Translations under genes and position numbers: made by a program
The notes under the pieces: model-generated
The model's input: only the letters and a program-made list of their open reading frames with translations
Told to the model about the DNA's origin: nothing
Databases searched by the model: none
NCBI GenBank assembly: GCA_021234155.1
Contig: JAJEKV010000005.1
Location: 26,038,863-26,102,862 of the forward strand
Source of the DNA: Isoetes taiwanensis
Taxonomy: Eukaryota; Streptophyta; Lycopodiopsida; Isoetales; Isoetaceae
Reading direction: 5' to 3'
DNA: 64,000 bases
Shown here: positions 35,532-46,209 of the stretch, piece after piece
How positions within the stretch are numbered: position 1 is the stretch's first letter
Layout of the letters: the number at the start of each line of letters is the position of its first letter

Positions 35532-36635
35532 TGTTGTGTGTTTTATCTTGACTATTTTTGCATAATGAGCTTAAATTTATGAAATGTATGCATAAATGAA
35601 GAATTATATGGGTGTAATGTGGAGAAAATGTAAAAAATGTGCAAATATTGTGGAGGAAGCATTTATGATGTACTGAAGTGGAACCTATGGACTTGAAGGA
35701 GTATTAAAGTCCTTAAGAAATATTTTCAATGGTTGATAATTTGATGATGTGTCATGAATCTGGGGAAGCATGGTAGTTGCAAAGAAGTTTGGATGACCTA
35801 GATTTGAAGTTGAGGTGGCAAAATCTAGTGAACTTATGGTAGTTAGAATTTGGATCTAAGGTTGTGATTTGCCTAGATCTAGTGGCTAGGATCAAGTAGA
35901 GTTTTCTATAAGATAGCCAAAATTCGTGTAGAAGGGAGGCCCAAATTTGGAAGATGACATCTGGGCAAAGTTCTTGAAGTGTGAGTATGTTTCTTGATCA
36001 GTTGAATATTATTATGTTGAAGTATGATATTTTGATTATGATTATGTGATTCTCCTATTTGTTATCTCTATTTCTATAATCTCAAAAGACTTGTGTAAGA
36101 ATGATTATGTTGGTGATTTATGATGCCAGTAGAGTGAGGCCTAGCCTATCTCATATACCTTGAGATTTGCTTGGGTTGTTGTAGTTAGCGCTTGTTCTTC
36201 AGTTTTCCTTGGGTGCGTAGAAGATGCTAACAATGGGTCCGGACAATCGATCAAGCCTTGCCATAAATCTGTTCTTGCTTTAAAGTTTTCGCCCTGCCCA
36301 GCTATCAGCTGCCATACCTGCTTGACTATTGCCACACAAGCCAGAGCTTATGCCAGTTCCTCCTACGATTATGCCAGTTCCTCATACAGATAAGGGGAAA
36401 GATCCTTGTTGGTGACAGAATAACGAATTTCTGTGCTTGCTTGAGCCCGGTTGGGTGGATAAGGGAAGCTCTTATCAAGTTGTTGCGGCTCTAAGCCGGT
36501 TGTATAACTCTGAATACTGAATTTTATTTCCTTGTGTTTATCTTGTGACTACAAGTTGAAGCTATTTTGTGTTGCAAACTCGTCAATTGTATCAAGTGGT
36601 ATCAGAGCCTAGATTCTATTCCCATATCCTGTGCA

Positions 36636-37727
36636 ATGGCCAACCGCTTTAATATCTCTGATCAACAGTACCAGCAGGCATTAAGAACTGCGGATTTTAT
36701 AGCCAAGCAAATTGCTAATCAAATCGCTTTGCCACCGCCCACATCTGAGCAAGATTATCAAACCAAGTTGGAGCAAATAGCTTTGCTTTACGGATTTTTA
36801 CCTAGCAATTCCCAGCCTCCACTTCCAAATCAACCTCCACCTGTTAATCCGCCGCCGCCTATGAATTCCCCGCCAAATTCTCCTAATCCAGTAAATGCTT
36901 CTGCCAGGATTAAATGGCTGCAAAAAGTGGAGGGCATGCCGACTTACTCAGGGGAAAAGAGGAGCCCCCCTACAGTTATGGGATTCTTAGCTGCATGGGA
37001 AAGTTTCTTTGAACGAGTTGGAGCCACTGAGTTACAGAAACTTCAGGCAATGGATAAATATCTTACCGATGTAGCCCGAATTTGGTGGCAGGGAAGGAAG
37101 AAAATGGTCCCGGTGATTAAGACATGGCAGGATTTTAAAAGAGCCTTCGAAAGCCATAATTTACCTGCAAGTTATTTTGTAGATCTTCGAAGGGAATGGG
37201 ATATATTCACACAAGGAGAACGAGAATCTGTTTATCAGTACACAAGTAAATTTAACCACTTATCAGTTCAAATGGAAGGTCTCAGCGACAAGGAGTTAAC
37301 AAGGAAATATATTTCTGGGTTAAGGGATGAATTGTATGCAGAGCTTAGGCTCATTGAACCTCAAACGTTGGATGAAGCGGTACGGAAGGCTGAAGCCGCA
37401 GAAAGAAAGTTTAATCCCAAGGGAGCCAAATATGACATATGGGAAGGGTATCCCAAGGACAACAATGGCAAGCGCGACACTGATAAGGCGAATAATAACG
37501 GAGCAAAAAGAGTTAGATTCAATGATGATCGTAGAGACTCTAATAACAGGAACAGGGGTACAGAACAACGTATGACTCAGGAACGGGCAAATGCACCGGA
37601 AAGAGGATGTTACATATGTGGTGGACCTCACTTTAAAGCTTCTTGCCCAAAAAGACAGACACCTACAGACAAGCCTCAAACTGAAAAGGAAATTCCCAAG
37701 AGCAAGGAAGACAAAGGAAAAGTGTGA
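36636..37727 (+). CDS. Retrotransposon Gag polyprotein, 363 aa, intact
   Basis: The start MANRFNIS lies 27 bases after the PBS. Residues 25-75 are followed by a Pro-rich linker (NQPPPVNPPPPMNSPP). The capsid core has AAWESFFERV, MDKYLTDVARIWWQGRK, LRREWDIFTQGERESVYQYT and GLRDELYAELRLIEPQTLDE. A basic Asn/Arg-rich tail leads to one zinc knuckle, CYICGGPHFKASC, whose spacing between the second Cys and His is three instead of four. The stop is at 37725-37727. A short Pol-like remnant (MHIIAETSDSSQGK) begins at 37729 and dies within 45 codons. The product would assemble particles and package RNA; enzymes must come from elsewhere. Confidence 0.9.
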   Translation: MANRFNISDQQYQQALRTADFIAKQIANQIALPPPTSEQDYQTKLEQIALLYGFLPSNSQPPLPNQPPPVNPPPPMNSPPNSPNPVNASARIKWLQKVEGMPTYSGEKRSPPTVMGFLAAWESFFERVGATELQKLQAMDKYLTDVARIWWQGRKKMVPVIKTWQDFKRAFESHNLPASYFVDLRREWDIFTQGERESVYQYTSKFNHLSVQMEGLSDKELTRKYISGLRDELYAELRLIEPQTLDEAVRKAEAAERKFNPKGAKYDIWEGYPKDNNGKRDTDKANNNGAKRVRFNDDRRDSNNRNRGTEQRMTQERANAPERGCYICGGPHFKASCPKRQTPTDKPQTEKEIPKSKEDKGKV

Positions 37728-37907
37728 ATGCATATTATTGCAGAAACATCTGACAGTTCTCAGGGGAAAGCTGACAAAGCTACTGATAAAGCTGCAGCCA
37801 GGGAGTTTGAAAGAAGCCGATTAACTATCGGTCATACTATTGGTCATTTATCTTAGTTTGGTTTGAGTTTTAGTAGGTTAAGCATAACTATTTGAGTGTA
37901 TGTGACT

Positions 37908-38215
37908 TTTTTTTTTTTGAATAATATGAAATTTTTATTACTTCCTCATGGAAGGGAACTATCTTTCTTGCTAGAAAGGAATTTACTTTCTGTCCGAGTA
38001 GGGGTGGGAACCTACCCGGAATATCAGAAAGGGCTGGGGATGCCATGACTGTTCAAGTGAGGGACGCCTACTTGATGGATCAGCATGGAGATTTTTCTGT
38101 CCAAGCGCGGACCCTGTCTTGGAGGATCAGAAAAAGAACATTCCCAGGGAAAGGAGATTGGCCTTAAGAAGGGAAGGACCAACACACCTCTTTTCATGAT
38201 AAGGGTTTTGATGCA
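37908..38215 (-). mobile_element. Poly(A)-tailed retroposon fragment inside the gag-only element
   Basis: The plus strand shows a 13-base T run followed by gaataatatgaaatttttatt. The minus strand therefore ends AAATTTCATATTATTC plus poly(A), a common plant LINE tail. The body, to about 38215, has no clear protein, though words such as CCACCCCTACTCGGACAGAA suggest an untranslated LINE end. It sits between the end of gag and the purine tract. Confidence 0.5.
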
Positions 38216-38966
38216 TTTTTCTTTCAGGGTTATAGTGCGATCGAGGACGATCGATTGAAAGAAGGGAAGGACTTGATACAGAGCGGCTCAGGGGAGTGGC
38301 TCAAGCCCAACAAGGGTCGACTGGCATAATTATTTGGAACCATTGGGGGGGAGGGGACTATTGTTTTAACAAAGTTATATTATGGCTGATATCGGGGGAC
38401 GAACCACCTGTATCAAAAGCCGACATCCTGAAATAACTCGAACCTGTAATTCGGCCTCATGCCTCAGATCAAAAAGGGGATCGGCCAGCTATTCCTGGTC
38501 GAAACCTATTTGTAGATTTCCCCTGCCTTTACCTTAAGATAATTCCGGAAGCCTATTTCTAGAAAAAGGGCTGCTCTTCCGTTACTATAAATCAGAGTAG
38601 ACGCATGGGTCCGGACAATCGATCAAGCCTTGCCATAAATATGTTCTTGCTTTAAAGCGTTCGCCCTGCCCAGCTATCAGCTGCCATACCTGCTTGACTA
38701 TTGCCACACAAGCCAGAGCTTATGCCAGTTCCTCCTATGATTATGCCAGTTCCTCATACGGATAAGGGGAAAGATCCTTGTTGGTGACAGAATAACGAAT
38801 TTCTGTGCTTGCTTGAGCCTGGTTGGGTGGATAAGGGAAGCTCTTATCAAGTTGTTGCGGCTCTAAGCCAGTTGTATAACTCTGAATACTGAATTTTATT
38901 TCCTTGTATTTATCTTGTGACTACAAGTTGAAGCTATCTGTTGTTGCAAACTCGTCAATTGTATCA

Positions 38967-39519
38967 GGATATAGCTATAGAGCTCTGCATTGGACATTTT
39001 GCAGCCATACTTTGGATAAATCCTTTTCTGGAGGATATGAGGCAAAGGGGGGATTTTCTGTGTGAATGCATTCGGGCTTGGTTTTTTTTATGCTTGTTTG
39101 CACTTTGCTTGTATTGCTTGAGTTTGGTAGATTGTATTTGAGTAGTAAACGTTAGATTCTAGATTCATTGGATGAGTTCCTGAAGGATTTTCGTGCTTTG
39201 CTTCGTTCTAGTTTGGGTTTGACATTGCTGTGATCGGTCATAAAAAGTGCGCTCTGTGGATCCGTTTTTGAAGCTTCAAGAAAAAAAAGGAGCTTTTTTG
39301 TATGAAGGTTTAGTTCCCTGTATTTTAGCCTGATGCTTACCTGTTTTCACAAAAGAATAGGGTCCTGCTATGGTTTGCGCGCATGCACTATCGAGAAGGC
39401 ATATGCTCAGGCTTTGCTTTGTTTTCAATTTACTTCTTGTCTAAAAGCTCTGACTAGGAGCTTAAGGGTTTATTAACATTCTTCTGTACCAAGTTATACA
39501 GGGAATAGAATCAGAGACG
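38967..39519. other. Between the gag-only element and the CHS-like relic; no gene seen
   Basis: Short frames only. The block contains T-rich words (cttgtttgcactttgcttg) and could be decayed promoter or 5' sequence of the CHS-like gene (inference). Confidence 0.4.
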
Positions 39520-40138
39520 AAGGCTATTGCCGGACCATTCGAGCATCATATCTGAGACAACCATAGAGGAGGCTAAAAGAGTCGAAGCTTCACTCTCAAT
39601 TAATCGAAAGGGTTTAGGGAGGGAGGATAGAATCGACAAAGGGAGTTCCGGCAGTCTGGTGAGAAATCTGCAATTAATAAGCGTTACTTCTACATGACAA
39701 AGGAGATTCTGCAAACGAATTCAAAGATAACGACCTATGGAGCTCCGTCTTTGAACACAAGGCTGGATAATGTTGATTGAGGCGATTCCGGAATTGGGGG
39801 CTTCTGCGGCAGAGAAGGAGATAGCAGAATGGGAAAATGAGAAATCCAAGATAACCCATTTAGTGGTGATGCCGATAAGTGGGGTGGACATGCCAGGAGC
39901 AGACTACAAGATCGTGAAGCTGTTGGGGCTAAACCCAGATGTGAAAAGGGTAATGCTGTACCAGCAGGGCTGCTTCGGAGGTGGGACAATGATGATGGTA
40001 GCAAAGGATCTGGCAGAAAATAACAAAGGATCCAGAGTGTTGATGATCTGCAGCAAAGTCACAGCTTCAACTTTCGAGGCTCCGTCGAAGGCGCATTTCG
40101 ATGGGCTTGTTGGGTATGCTTTGCTCGAAGATGGTTAG
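39520..40138 (+). pseudogene. Chalcone synthase-like type III polyketide synthase, truncated
   Basis: A first exon-like part (ETTIEEAKRVEASLSINRKG near 39555) is followed by KRYFYMTKEILQ and [16 protein letters not shown] near 39680-39775. A two-base loss at about 39777 then shifts the frame into [16 protein letters not shown]. Next come [32 protein letters not shown] and the active-site Cys context [12 protein letters not shown], then [12 protein letters not shown] and a stop at 40138. The C-terminal half, including the catalytic His and Asn regions, is missing. Type III synthases condense malonyl-CoA units onto CoA starters in flavonoid and related pathways. MPISGVD in place of CTTSGVD suggests divergence from true chalcone synthase. 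Confidence 0.88.
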
Positions 40139-42889
40139 AGTGTATCCAGACAATGCTGATAGGGAATTTGGAGTTCAGAGCTGGAGATATTGCCATGTTA
40201 CCAAAAGTGTGTGAGCACCACCAGGATAGAGCGGGTTCAACCCGCCGGCTGGTGTTCCATTTCCACATTCGAGTTCTGGTGCTTCAAAAACTAAGGGTTC
40301 ATAATCTGCCCCACTATTAAAGGTGGGACAGTGGAATCCTCAATGTGTACAGCTCAAAGCTGTTGATAGCGAAGCATTCTCGCATCTACAGAACCCAAGA
40401 ATCACTTTAGCCCGATCCTAGGGGAGAGAGGAGATTATCCTTAGACGTCCGTCCAGGATAACCCTTGCCCGGCCGATGTTGATGGGCTTTTCGATCCTAA
40501 GGAAGAGAAAAGCAATCAAAATCCATGCCTACGCCTAGTACTCGTATCGTGAATGATGGATACTCCTTTAGAGAAATAAGCCTACATGAATCACCATTTG
40601 CCCAATGTCAGGACCTCTAGAACCTGCATGCCAAGCAGCCAACAAGAATCGAACACATGTATGATGATAAAAAATGAAGAAGAGAAAGTACTATCATATT
40701 TCCTTACCATGCAAATCCAAAAACTTAGATATAAAGCTATAATTGCAAGACATGATCTAACAAACAAGAAAATAATTCAGGCTGAATCTAGAGATGAAAA
40801 CACTTCCCAAAAATACGCATGAGAATTGCATATGCAAATGCTAATGAGATCAATTCACCTCGAAAACACACATGAGAATTGCATCAACAGATGTATGAAT
40901 GCAAAGCTGAAGAAAGATAGTGCCAGCAATATGCATCTTTTATAAAATTATTAAAAGAAGCCACATCACAAAAATCAGTGCCGAAATCCAATTGAAAAAG
41001 GAACTAGTGTGGAAGCGTGGTTCGAACATCTCAAATTGAAGCAGGAAACTAGCTTGAGCAAGATAAGGCAAAGAACAAAGCTCCAACGAGAAGTAAAGGA
41101 AGTTCAAAAAGAGGGTTATAAGGAAAGATTTCTTTAATGATAGATAACTGTTGTGAGAAGAACTTCAAATAATGGAACCAACGTGAGAAGCCGAATATAT
41201 GTCACTTGTCCTCTCCTGAGAATATTGATCCAACGATGTGGATAAATAGCATAAAACTCTTCTTTTCTTCTAAATTTAAAAAAATTAGTACGGCGACAAG
41301 TGGCAAACTAAGATCATAATACTACATCAGAAAAAATATAATCATATTTAGAAGAAGTAAAAGGAAAAAAAATTACCATAATGCCGCTAGGGTGTACAGA
41401 AAATTCCTTTATGTGTTTAAAATTAGCCAAATATTCCTATTCTTTTGCTTAACTACTTTATCACATCATTTATCAGATTAAGGTCGTTAGCAAATTTCCT
41501 TTGCCAATCTATTATCAAATCCCTTGGAGCCCATGGGACGCTTACGAAATACTACCCCAGTTCTCTTTGATAGGGCTAACCGCCTGTCGTAGGCCAATAT
41601 GCGAGGTCAAGGCCCGACAACCCATTAAGGCGAGATATTGCTGAAACCCAGCAAATGGCCTGTGCGGGGCAATTCGTCCACTGTAAAGGGCAAGAGGGAA
41701 AGAATTTACTGTAGCTAGTGTTCTTTCTCTTCTAAGACGATGTCGTTGTTATGTTGAAGTGATTATGATATCGTTATGTGCTTATTCTATGTTCTCTCTC
41801 TAGCGTCTGCTCTATGTTCTTCACTACTAGCATCTGATTTATGTTATCTCACTAGTGCCTGCTTTATGTTCTCTCTTTGGTGTCTCCATGTTCTCTCTCT
41901 AGACTTTTTTCTCTCTCGAGAGCTTTAGGGTTTTCAAGCCCAAGGTCAGGACATGGCAATTCTTATACTTTGGTAGCCCATCGCTAGTTAACCATAACAG
42001 CAATTATCTGGTAAAGCAGAGCATTAAGTAAACATATTTTTGTAGAGGCTCATAGCTCCATTTTGGGTTCCATAATTTAATTCCAGGCTAGAATTTACGC
42101 TCATGCGCCACCCTGCTAGATCCAGCTTAGCTCAGTACAATCTGAATTAGAGTGTGACCTAGAAGCAATATTAGGGTCGTATTGCTTCCTTACTAGAATT
42201 AAATTTTTATTTAGATCTACAGGACGCTTGCTATAGCACACCTAAAGTTCATTATCATTGTAGCAAGAAGTAAATTGTGGGTTTTTTTTTTTTTTGGGTG
42301 GGGGGGGGGGGCAGTTGTGTTGGGGTTATTCCTTCTTTACTTGAATAAAATATTTACTTCGTGGTAACAATGGGGGGAATACGCTCAAAAGCAGCAATAG
42401 ACCCAAATAAAAAAGTGAGTTAAATGTCTTCAAGAGTCCCAAAAGTAATGCAGATGGTGGAATGTAGTATTTCACCATCGTGAAGATCCAATAAGCACCC
42501 AATAAATGTCTTGCAAAAGAATTCAATACAGGAGAAGTACATCATACAATTTCTAGAGAAATGTTCAACGCTATCTTCACCACATGAGGACCACACTCAT
42601 ATAGAGTTAAGGTGAGAAAACTTGAAATTGAGCTTCAATTTGTTCGAGATAATGAGTTCAAATTGGCCAAAGTAGAAGAAGTTGTGTTTTCATTGCTATC
42701 AGATACAATTACAGAGTATAATGATGGTGTGGTTCTAATATACACAATAGTGGCCTTGAATACTAGCTATTGATTTCAATGGCTAATTCTCTTCTACTCA
42801 ACTATTTTTAGCAATTCTGAACTCGGTTCGGTGCATAAAAAATGCAACAAACATGGACATATTGAAAGATCCGACAATATTGTATGTGA
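40139..42889. other. No supported gene
   Basis: The block contains a GC-richer patch at 41530-41700 that I could not match to any RNA. A weak array around 41790-41910 repeats variants of CTATGTTCTCTC and CTAGTGCCTGC. A long T/G homopolymer run lies at 42280-42311 (gggtttt... then ggggggggg). Nothing else stands out. Confidence 0.45.
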
Positions 42890-43620
42890 GCACCCTCTTG
42901 CATCCGAGTCAACATCTGTAACACAGAACAAAGTAGAGACGGATGAGATTTATAAGGAAACTCCCATGAACGCTTATTGTGAAATGAAATTTTTGCAAGA
43001 TGGTACAGACACATTTGAGCGTTGTCGAGAACCCTGAATCTTTGCATTGGGGTTGTAGAAAGGACGGATTTCTTAGATATGAATGAGGTGGTACAATTTT
43101 TCACAGAGGGTCATGCACATACAAGCAGATGTCATATTATCTACTACTAGAGTTGGAGCAGCCCCGCAAGACTGCCCTCAACACCTCCTAGTGCACTTTA
43201 GAGAAATGTTTTCTCAGCTACATGTCTTATGGCACAGTAATCATCTAAATGGCACTAATTTTTTAGTTTAGGAAGACCACACTCCACTTTAACTCTGCAA
43301 AAGAAAGGGACCTCACTTCAAGAAGAGAAGAATTAGACAAGGTGGAAGAAGCACGACAACAAAAAAATAGGCAGTTACCAAGTAAGCACGACTATAATTC
43401 AGGATCATTGGTCTTCTTATCCTTGAACTGATGATGTGTAGCCTTGACTTTCCTCATTTGTTTTGTTTTGTTTTATGCAATAATGTAAAGTGGGGCTTTG
43501 TCTCCTAATTTGATTGTAGGCTTAATGACTTCATTGTATCGTCCTATGGCTCTTAGGAGTCTCTATGAGCATTTTTCCCATGGCTCTTAGTAGTCTCTGT
43601 AGACGTTAAAAGCATATCTA
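42890..43620 (+). mobile_element. Decayed copy of the ORF1-only LINE-like family
   Basis: Interrupted frames spell the same RRM-like region as the element at 28741-30060: RVMHIQADVILSTTRVGA and HLLVHFREMFSQLHVLWH, then HSNHLNGTNFLV. The 3' part ends GTAGACGTTAAAAGCATATC near 43593-43612, sharing GACGTTAAAA with the other copy but followed by a different short repeat (ATATCTATCTG). Again no RT lies between ORF1 and the tail. Confidence 0.7.
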
Positions 43621-43742
43621 TCTGTCGATTTTGCTTGGTTGCAAGCTTGATTGTCATCTCTTCCCTATTTTTTTTGTGCAAATTTTAAGTATGGCCAACT
43701 CTTAATAGTCTCTATGGACGTCCGTATCTATCTGTCGATTTT

Positions 43743-43918
43743 GCTGGGTTGCAAGTTTTGTCATCTCTTCCCTTTTTCGTGCATATTTTAGATATGGCCA
43801 ATGTTTTGGCAGTTTAATCTTCCTATACTTGCTGGGTTGCAAGTTTTGTCATCTCTTCCCTTTTTTGTGCAAATTTTAGATATGGCCAATGTTTTGGCAG
43901 TTTAATCTTCCTATACTT
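43743..43918. repeat. Two tandem 88-bp units plus a diverged third
   Basis: GCTGGGTTGCAAGTTTTGTC starts units at 43743 and 43831. A longer diverged unit precedes them from about 43633 (gcttggttgcaagcttgattg). Confidence 0.9.
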
Positions 43919-44530
43919 GCATTTCCGACGATTTTTAGTGACGCTTTTTGTGAAGCAAAAACCCAAAGTGGGTGACTAAGTGGTTTGTAATGGCATTTTT
44001 TTAAGAGAAAAAGTTGTATTGAAGTTCAAATTTCACCCTACATTACAAAACACACAAACTATAAGATTTAATGTAGGGATGAAACTAAGTGATTCTCCCC
44101 TTGTCCTTTGCATTTAGGTACAATTGACTAGGATGCACTCTGGGATGGCGCCCTAAGGTTGGCAAATTATGTTGGGCATATGGTTTTGGCGAAGGTGGGC
44201 CGAAATATACGGGTTAGGGTTCCTCTAGTTGGATTTTTTTTCCCATGACCATGGTCTGCTGTAACCAATTCGTGGCAGCCATGATCCGATGAAGAGGGGC
44301 GAACGGATGAGGATAGCCGTGTGCTGGAGGAGATGTTTGACATGCCGAGCGGCGACATGTGCCTCCAGCTATGTCGGATTGTGCTAGGCATGTGTGTTGC
44401 CAGAAAAGGGCCCTCAGATTCCGCTGCATTTTGGATAAAGGATGGGCTGCAGGGGTCCACTGCAGAGTTTGAGTCCAGGGTTTGCTGGCGATGGGCACTT
44501 CGTCTTCTCCAACAGATACTCCTTGAATTC

Positions 44531-46209
44531 AGTCATGTTTCTTCGTAGGCTGGCCAGGGGTGTGTCTAAGGGATCTGTGGATGCTGAGGGGAGGCCACTA
44601 GAAAGCAGTTCTGTGGCAGCATGCAGAGGTCTGTGGGAGGATTCAAGCTCTCTGATGATGTGAATATGCACAAAAGCAATTTTGAGGAGACTGCAAGCGG
44701 CGTGCCTTCTGATGGCGGGGTTCAGAAGAACCAGGAGTTTGAGTTTGTCAATTTGCCAGGGTCTTCTGTTGCTGCTAACACAGACCGGGTTGCTGGTAAG
44801 ACAGATAAGGGAGATGTTTATCCTGTGCTCCAGTTCAGCAGCAAGGTAACTGTTTTTGAAGACAGGGGCTCTGGCAAACAAGTGTTTGCTGGTAAGAAGA
44901 GCTTAGCAGTGAGGAAGAGAGTTATTGCAAAGCCTCTAAGATCGTCTGTTCCACACATGGATCAGCCCTCTTCCCTGGATGTCAGTGTGACTATTAGCAT
45001 AAGGGGAGTGGATGTGTGGGATGCTGTGTACAACTGCGTGTGTAGGTTCTTGGATGCTGAGTGCTTTAGTGGAATTGTGAGTCTAGAGAGAGGATCAGAC
45101 TTGGACCATCTTCATCTGCAGTGCGTATTCAGGATTAGTCATATAGCAGTGAATGCCAGGTTGAAGAAGTACTTGGGTTGGGATACACACAAACCGGCTG
45201 GTGCTGCTATTCTGTGTAAGGCCCTGAGAGACACCAAGCTGCACTGTTACAAGGGTCACATGAAGGGTGTAACTGCTGACCAGATTGAACGTGACAAGGA
45301 CTTGTATGCGCTGATGGAGCTGGCGACATTAAGAATTGTGTTACTCTTGATAATCGTAACTTGCTTTTAAAGGCTAGGCACCTCCAGCTTTATCATGGAG
45401 GAGGCAATTGACTGCATCTTTAATTTAAACTGTGTGCAGCATGCTTCGTACGGAGAAATTCGTGCTTAGTGGTGCATGGATTCTTCCATCTAATACTGCT
45501 TTCATTTCCCAGCAGCGTGTGGAGGCCGCTTGGCTATTAACTCTGAATCCCAAGTATGCCACTCATAGTGACGTGAGGAGTGTGGTCTATGGGCTCCCTC
45601 CTGGAATAGTTCCGGTGGAGAGGGTCGAGAAGGCAAGAAGGAGATTCTGGGATGCTAAGGCAGTTATTGAGGATGGTGAAGAGAGTGATCAGAACGAGGA
45701 AAGTAGAGAGGAAGACCATGATGGCCATGCAGGCACACCCTTGGCTGGCTGCCCATCTTACATCCCTCTCAATTTCCAGAATTGGTCATTCTACCTTTCC
45801 GATGAAGTTAAGTCTCTTTGCTTTGCTCATGTACATATTCTTAGGTGCACCCATGTAAAATACGATGAAAAGTTAGTCTTACTTTTGGTCAATCTTGGAT
45901 AGGAATATTTATTTTTCAATGCCTTAAATATGAACTCTTGACTCGGATAGAGAGGCGGAGAAGTGTGGTCATGTTGTAGGTGAGAACAAGTCTGAGTGCT
46001 TTCACCTTCACATTGACATGGATTTGGTATCAAAGGAGACGATGATGAGCATTAGAGAGTGTAAAACTGCTATGTGCAACACGGTCCAGCGCTTGGAGGA
46101 AGCTTTGCATTGTCTAGACATGGAGGATTTGAAGGTTGCTTTGAAGCAACGGGGAGTCTTCTGTGGTTACATGAACCTCATGGCGTGCTCTCTTCATAAG
46201 GCACAATAA
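44531..46209 (+). pseudogene. Rep-like HUH endonuclease gene, copy 1 (broken)
   Basis: The longest frame, 44621-45370, carries LDVSVTISIRGVDVWDAV, which may be Rep motif I, and the HxH motif in SDLDHLHLQCVF (His codons at 45107-45115). Relative to the copy at 57668-56769, about 16 codons that include the catalytic YxxK motif are missing after LHCY. A one-base frameshift follows near 45305. A second frame, 45432-45902, matches the conserved region QRVEAAWLLTLNPKYATHSD seen at 54436, and 46018-46209 matches the helical C-terminus (MDLVSKETMMSIRE). HUH enzymes nick one strand and hold the 5' end on tyrosine to start rolling-circle replication or transposition. No helicase domain follows. Confidence 0.72.

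Larger units (their letters stand above)
33055..36232 (+). mobile_element. Young non-coding LTR element (TRIM/LARD-like) nested in the 5' LTR
   Basis: It is 3178 bp long, with 701-bp LTRs at 33055-33755 and 35532-36232 that show no difference I can find. They start TGTTGTGTG and end GATGCTAACA, with a perfect target duplication ATGGG at 33050-33054 and 36233-36237. A PBS-like TGGGGGGCATTG follows the left LTR at about 33761, and a purine tract TTGGGGGGGAATAA ends at the right LTR. The internal 1776 bp hold no gag or pol. Identical LTRs mean recent insertion, so an active partner element must have supplied the proteins. Confidence 0.95.
32748..38966 (+). mobile_element. Gag-only LTR retrotransposon (TR-GAG-like), host of a nested element
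   Basis: The LTRs begin TGATACAGAGCGG and end AATTGTATCA (TGATAC/GTATCA ends). The 5' LTR is 32748-33054 plus 36238-36594, split by a nested element; the 3' LTR is 38274-38966. A textbook initiator-Met PBS, TGGTATCAGAGCC, lies at 36597-36609, and a purine tract GAAAGAAGGGAAGG ends just before the 3' LTR. Only gag is encoded. Flanks read GGATC and GGATA, a 4-of-5 match to a target duplication. Confidence 0.92.

Noticed and set aside
41536-41700. Possible rRNA or other structured RNA in a GC-richer patch
   Set aside because: I could not align it to any rRNA, snRNA or tRNA pattern; composition alone is not enough.
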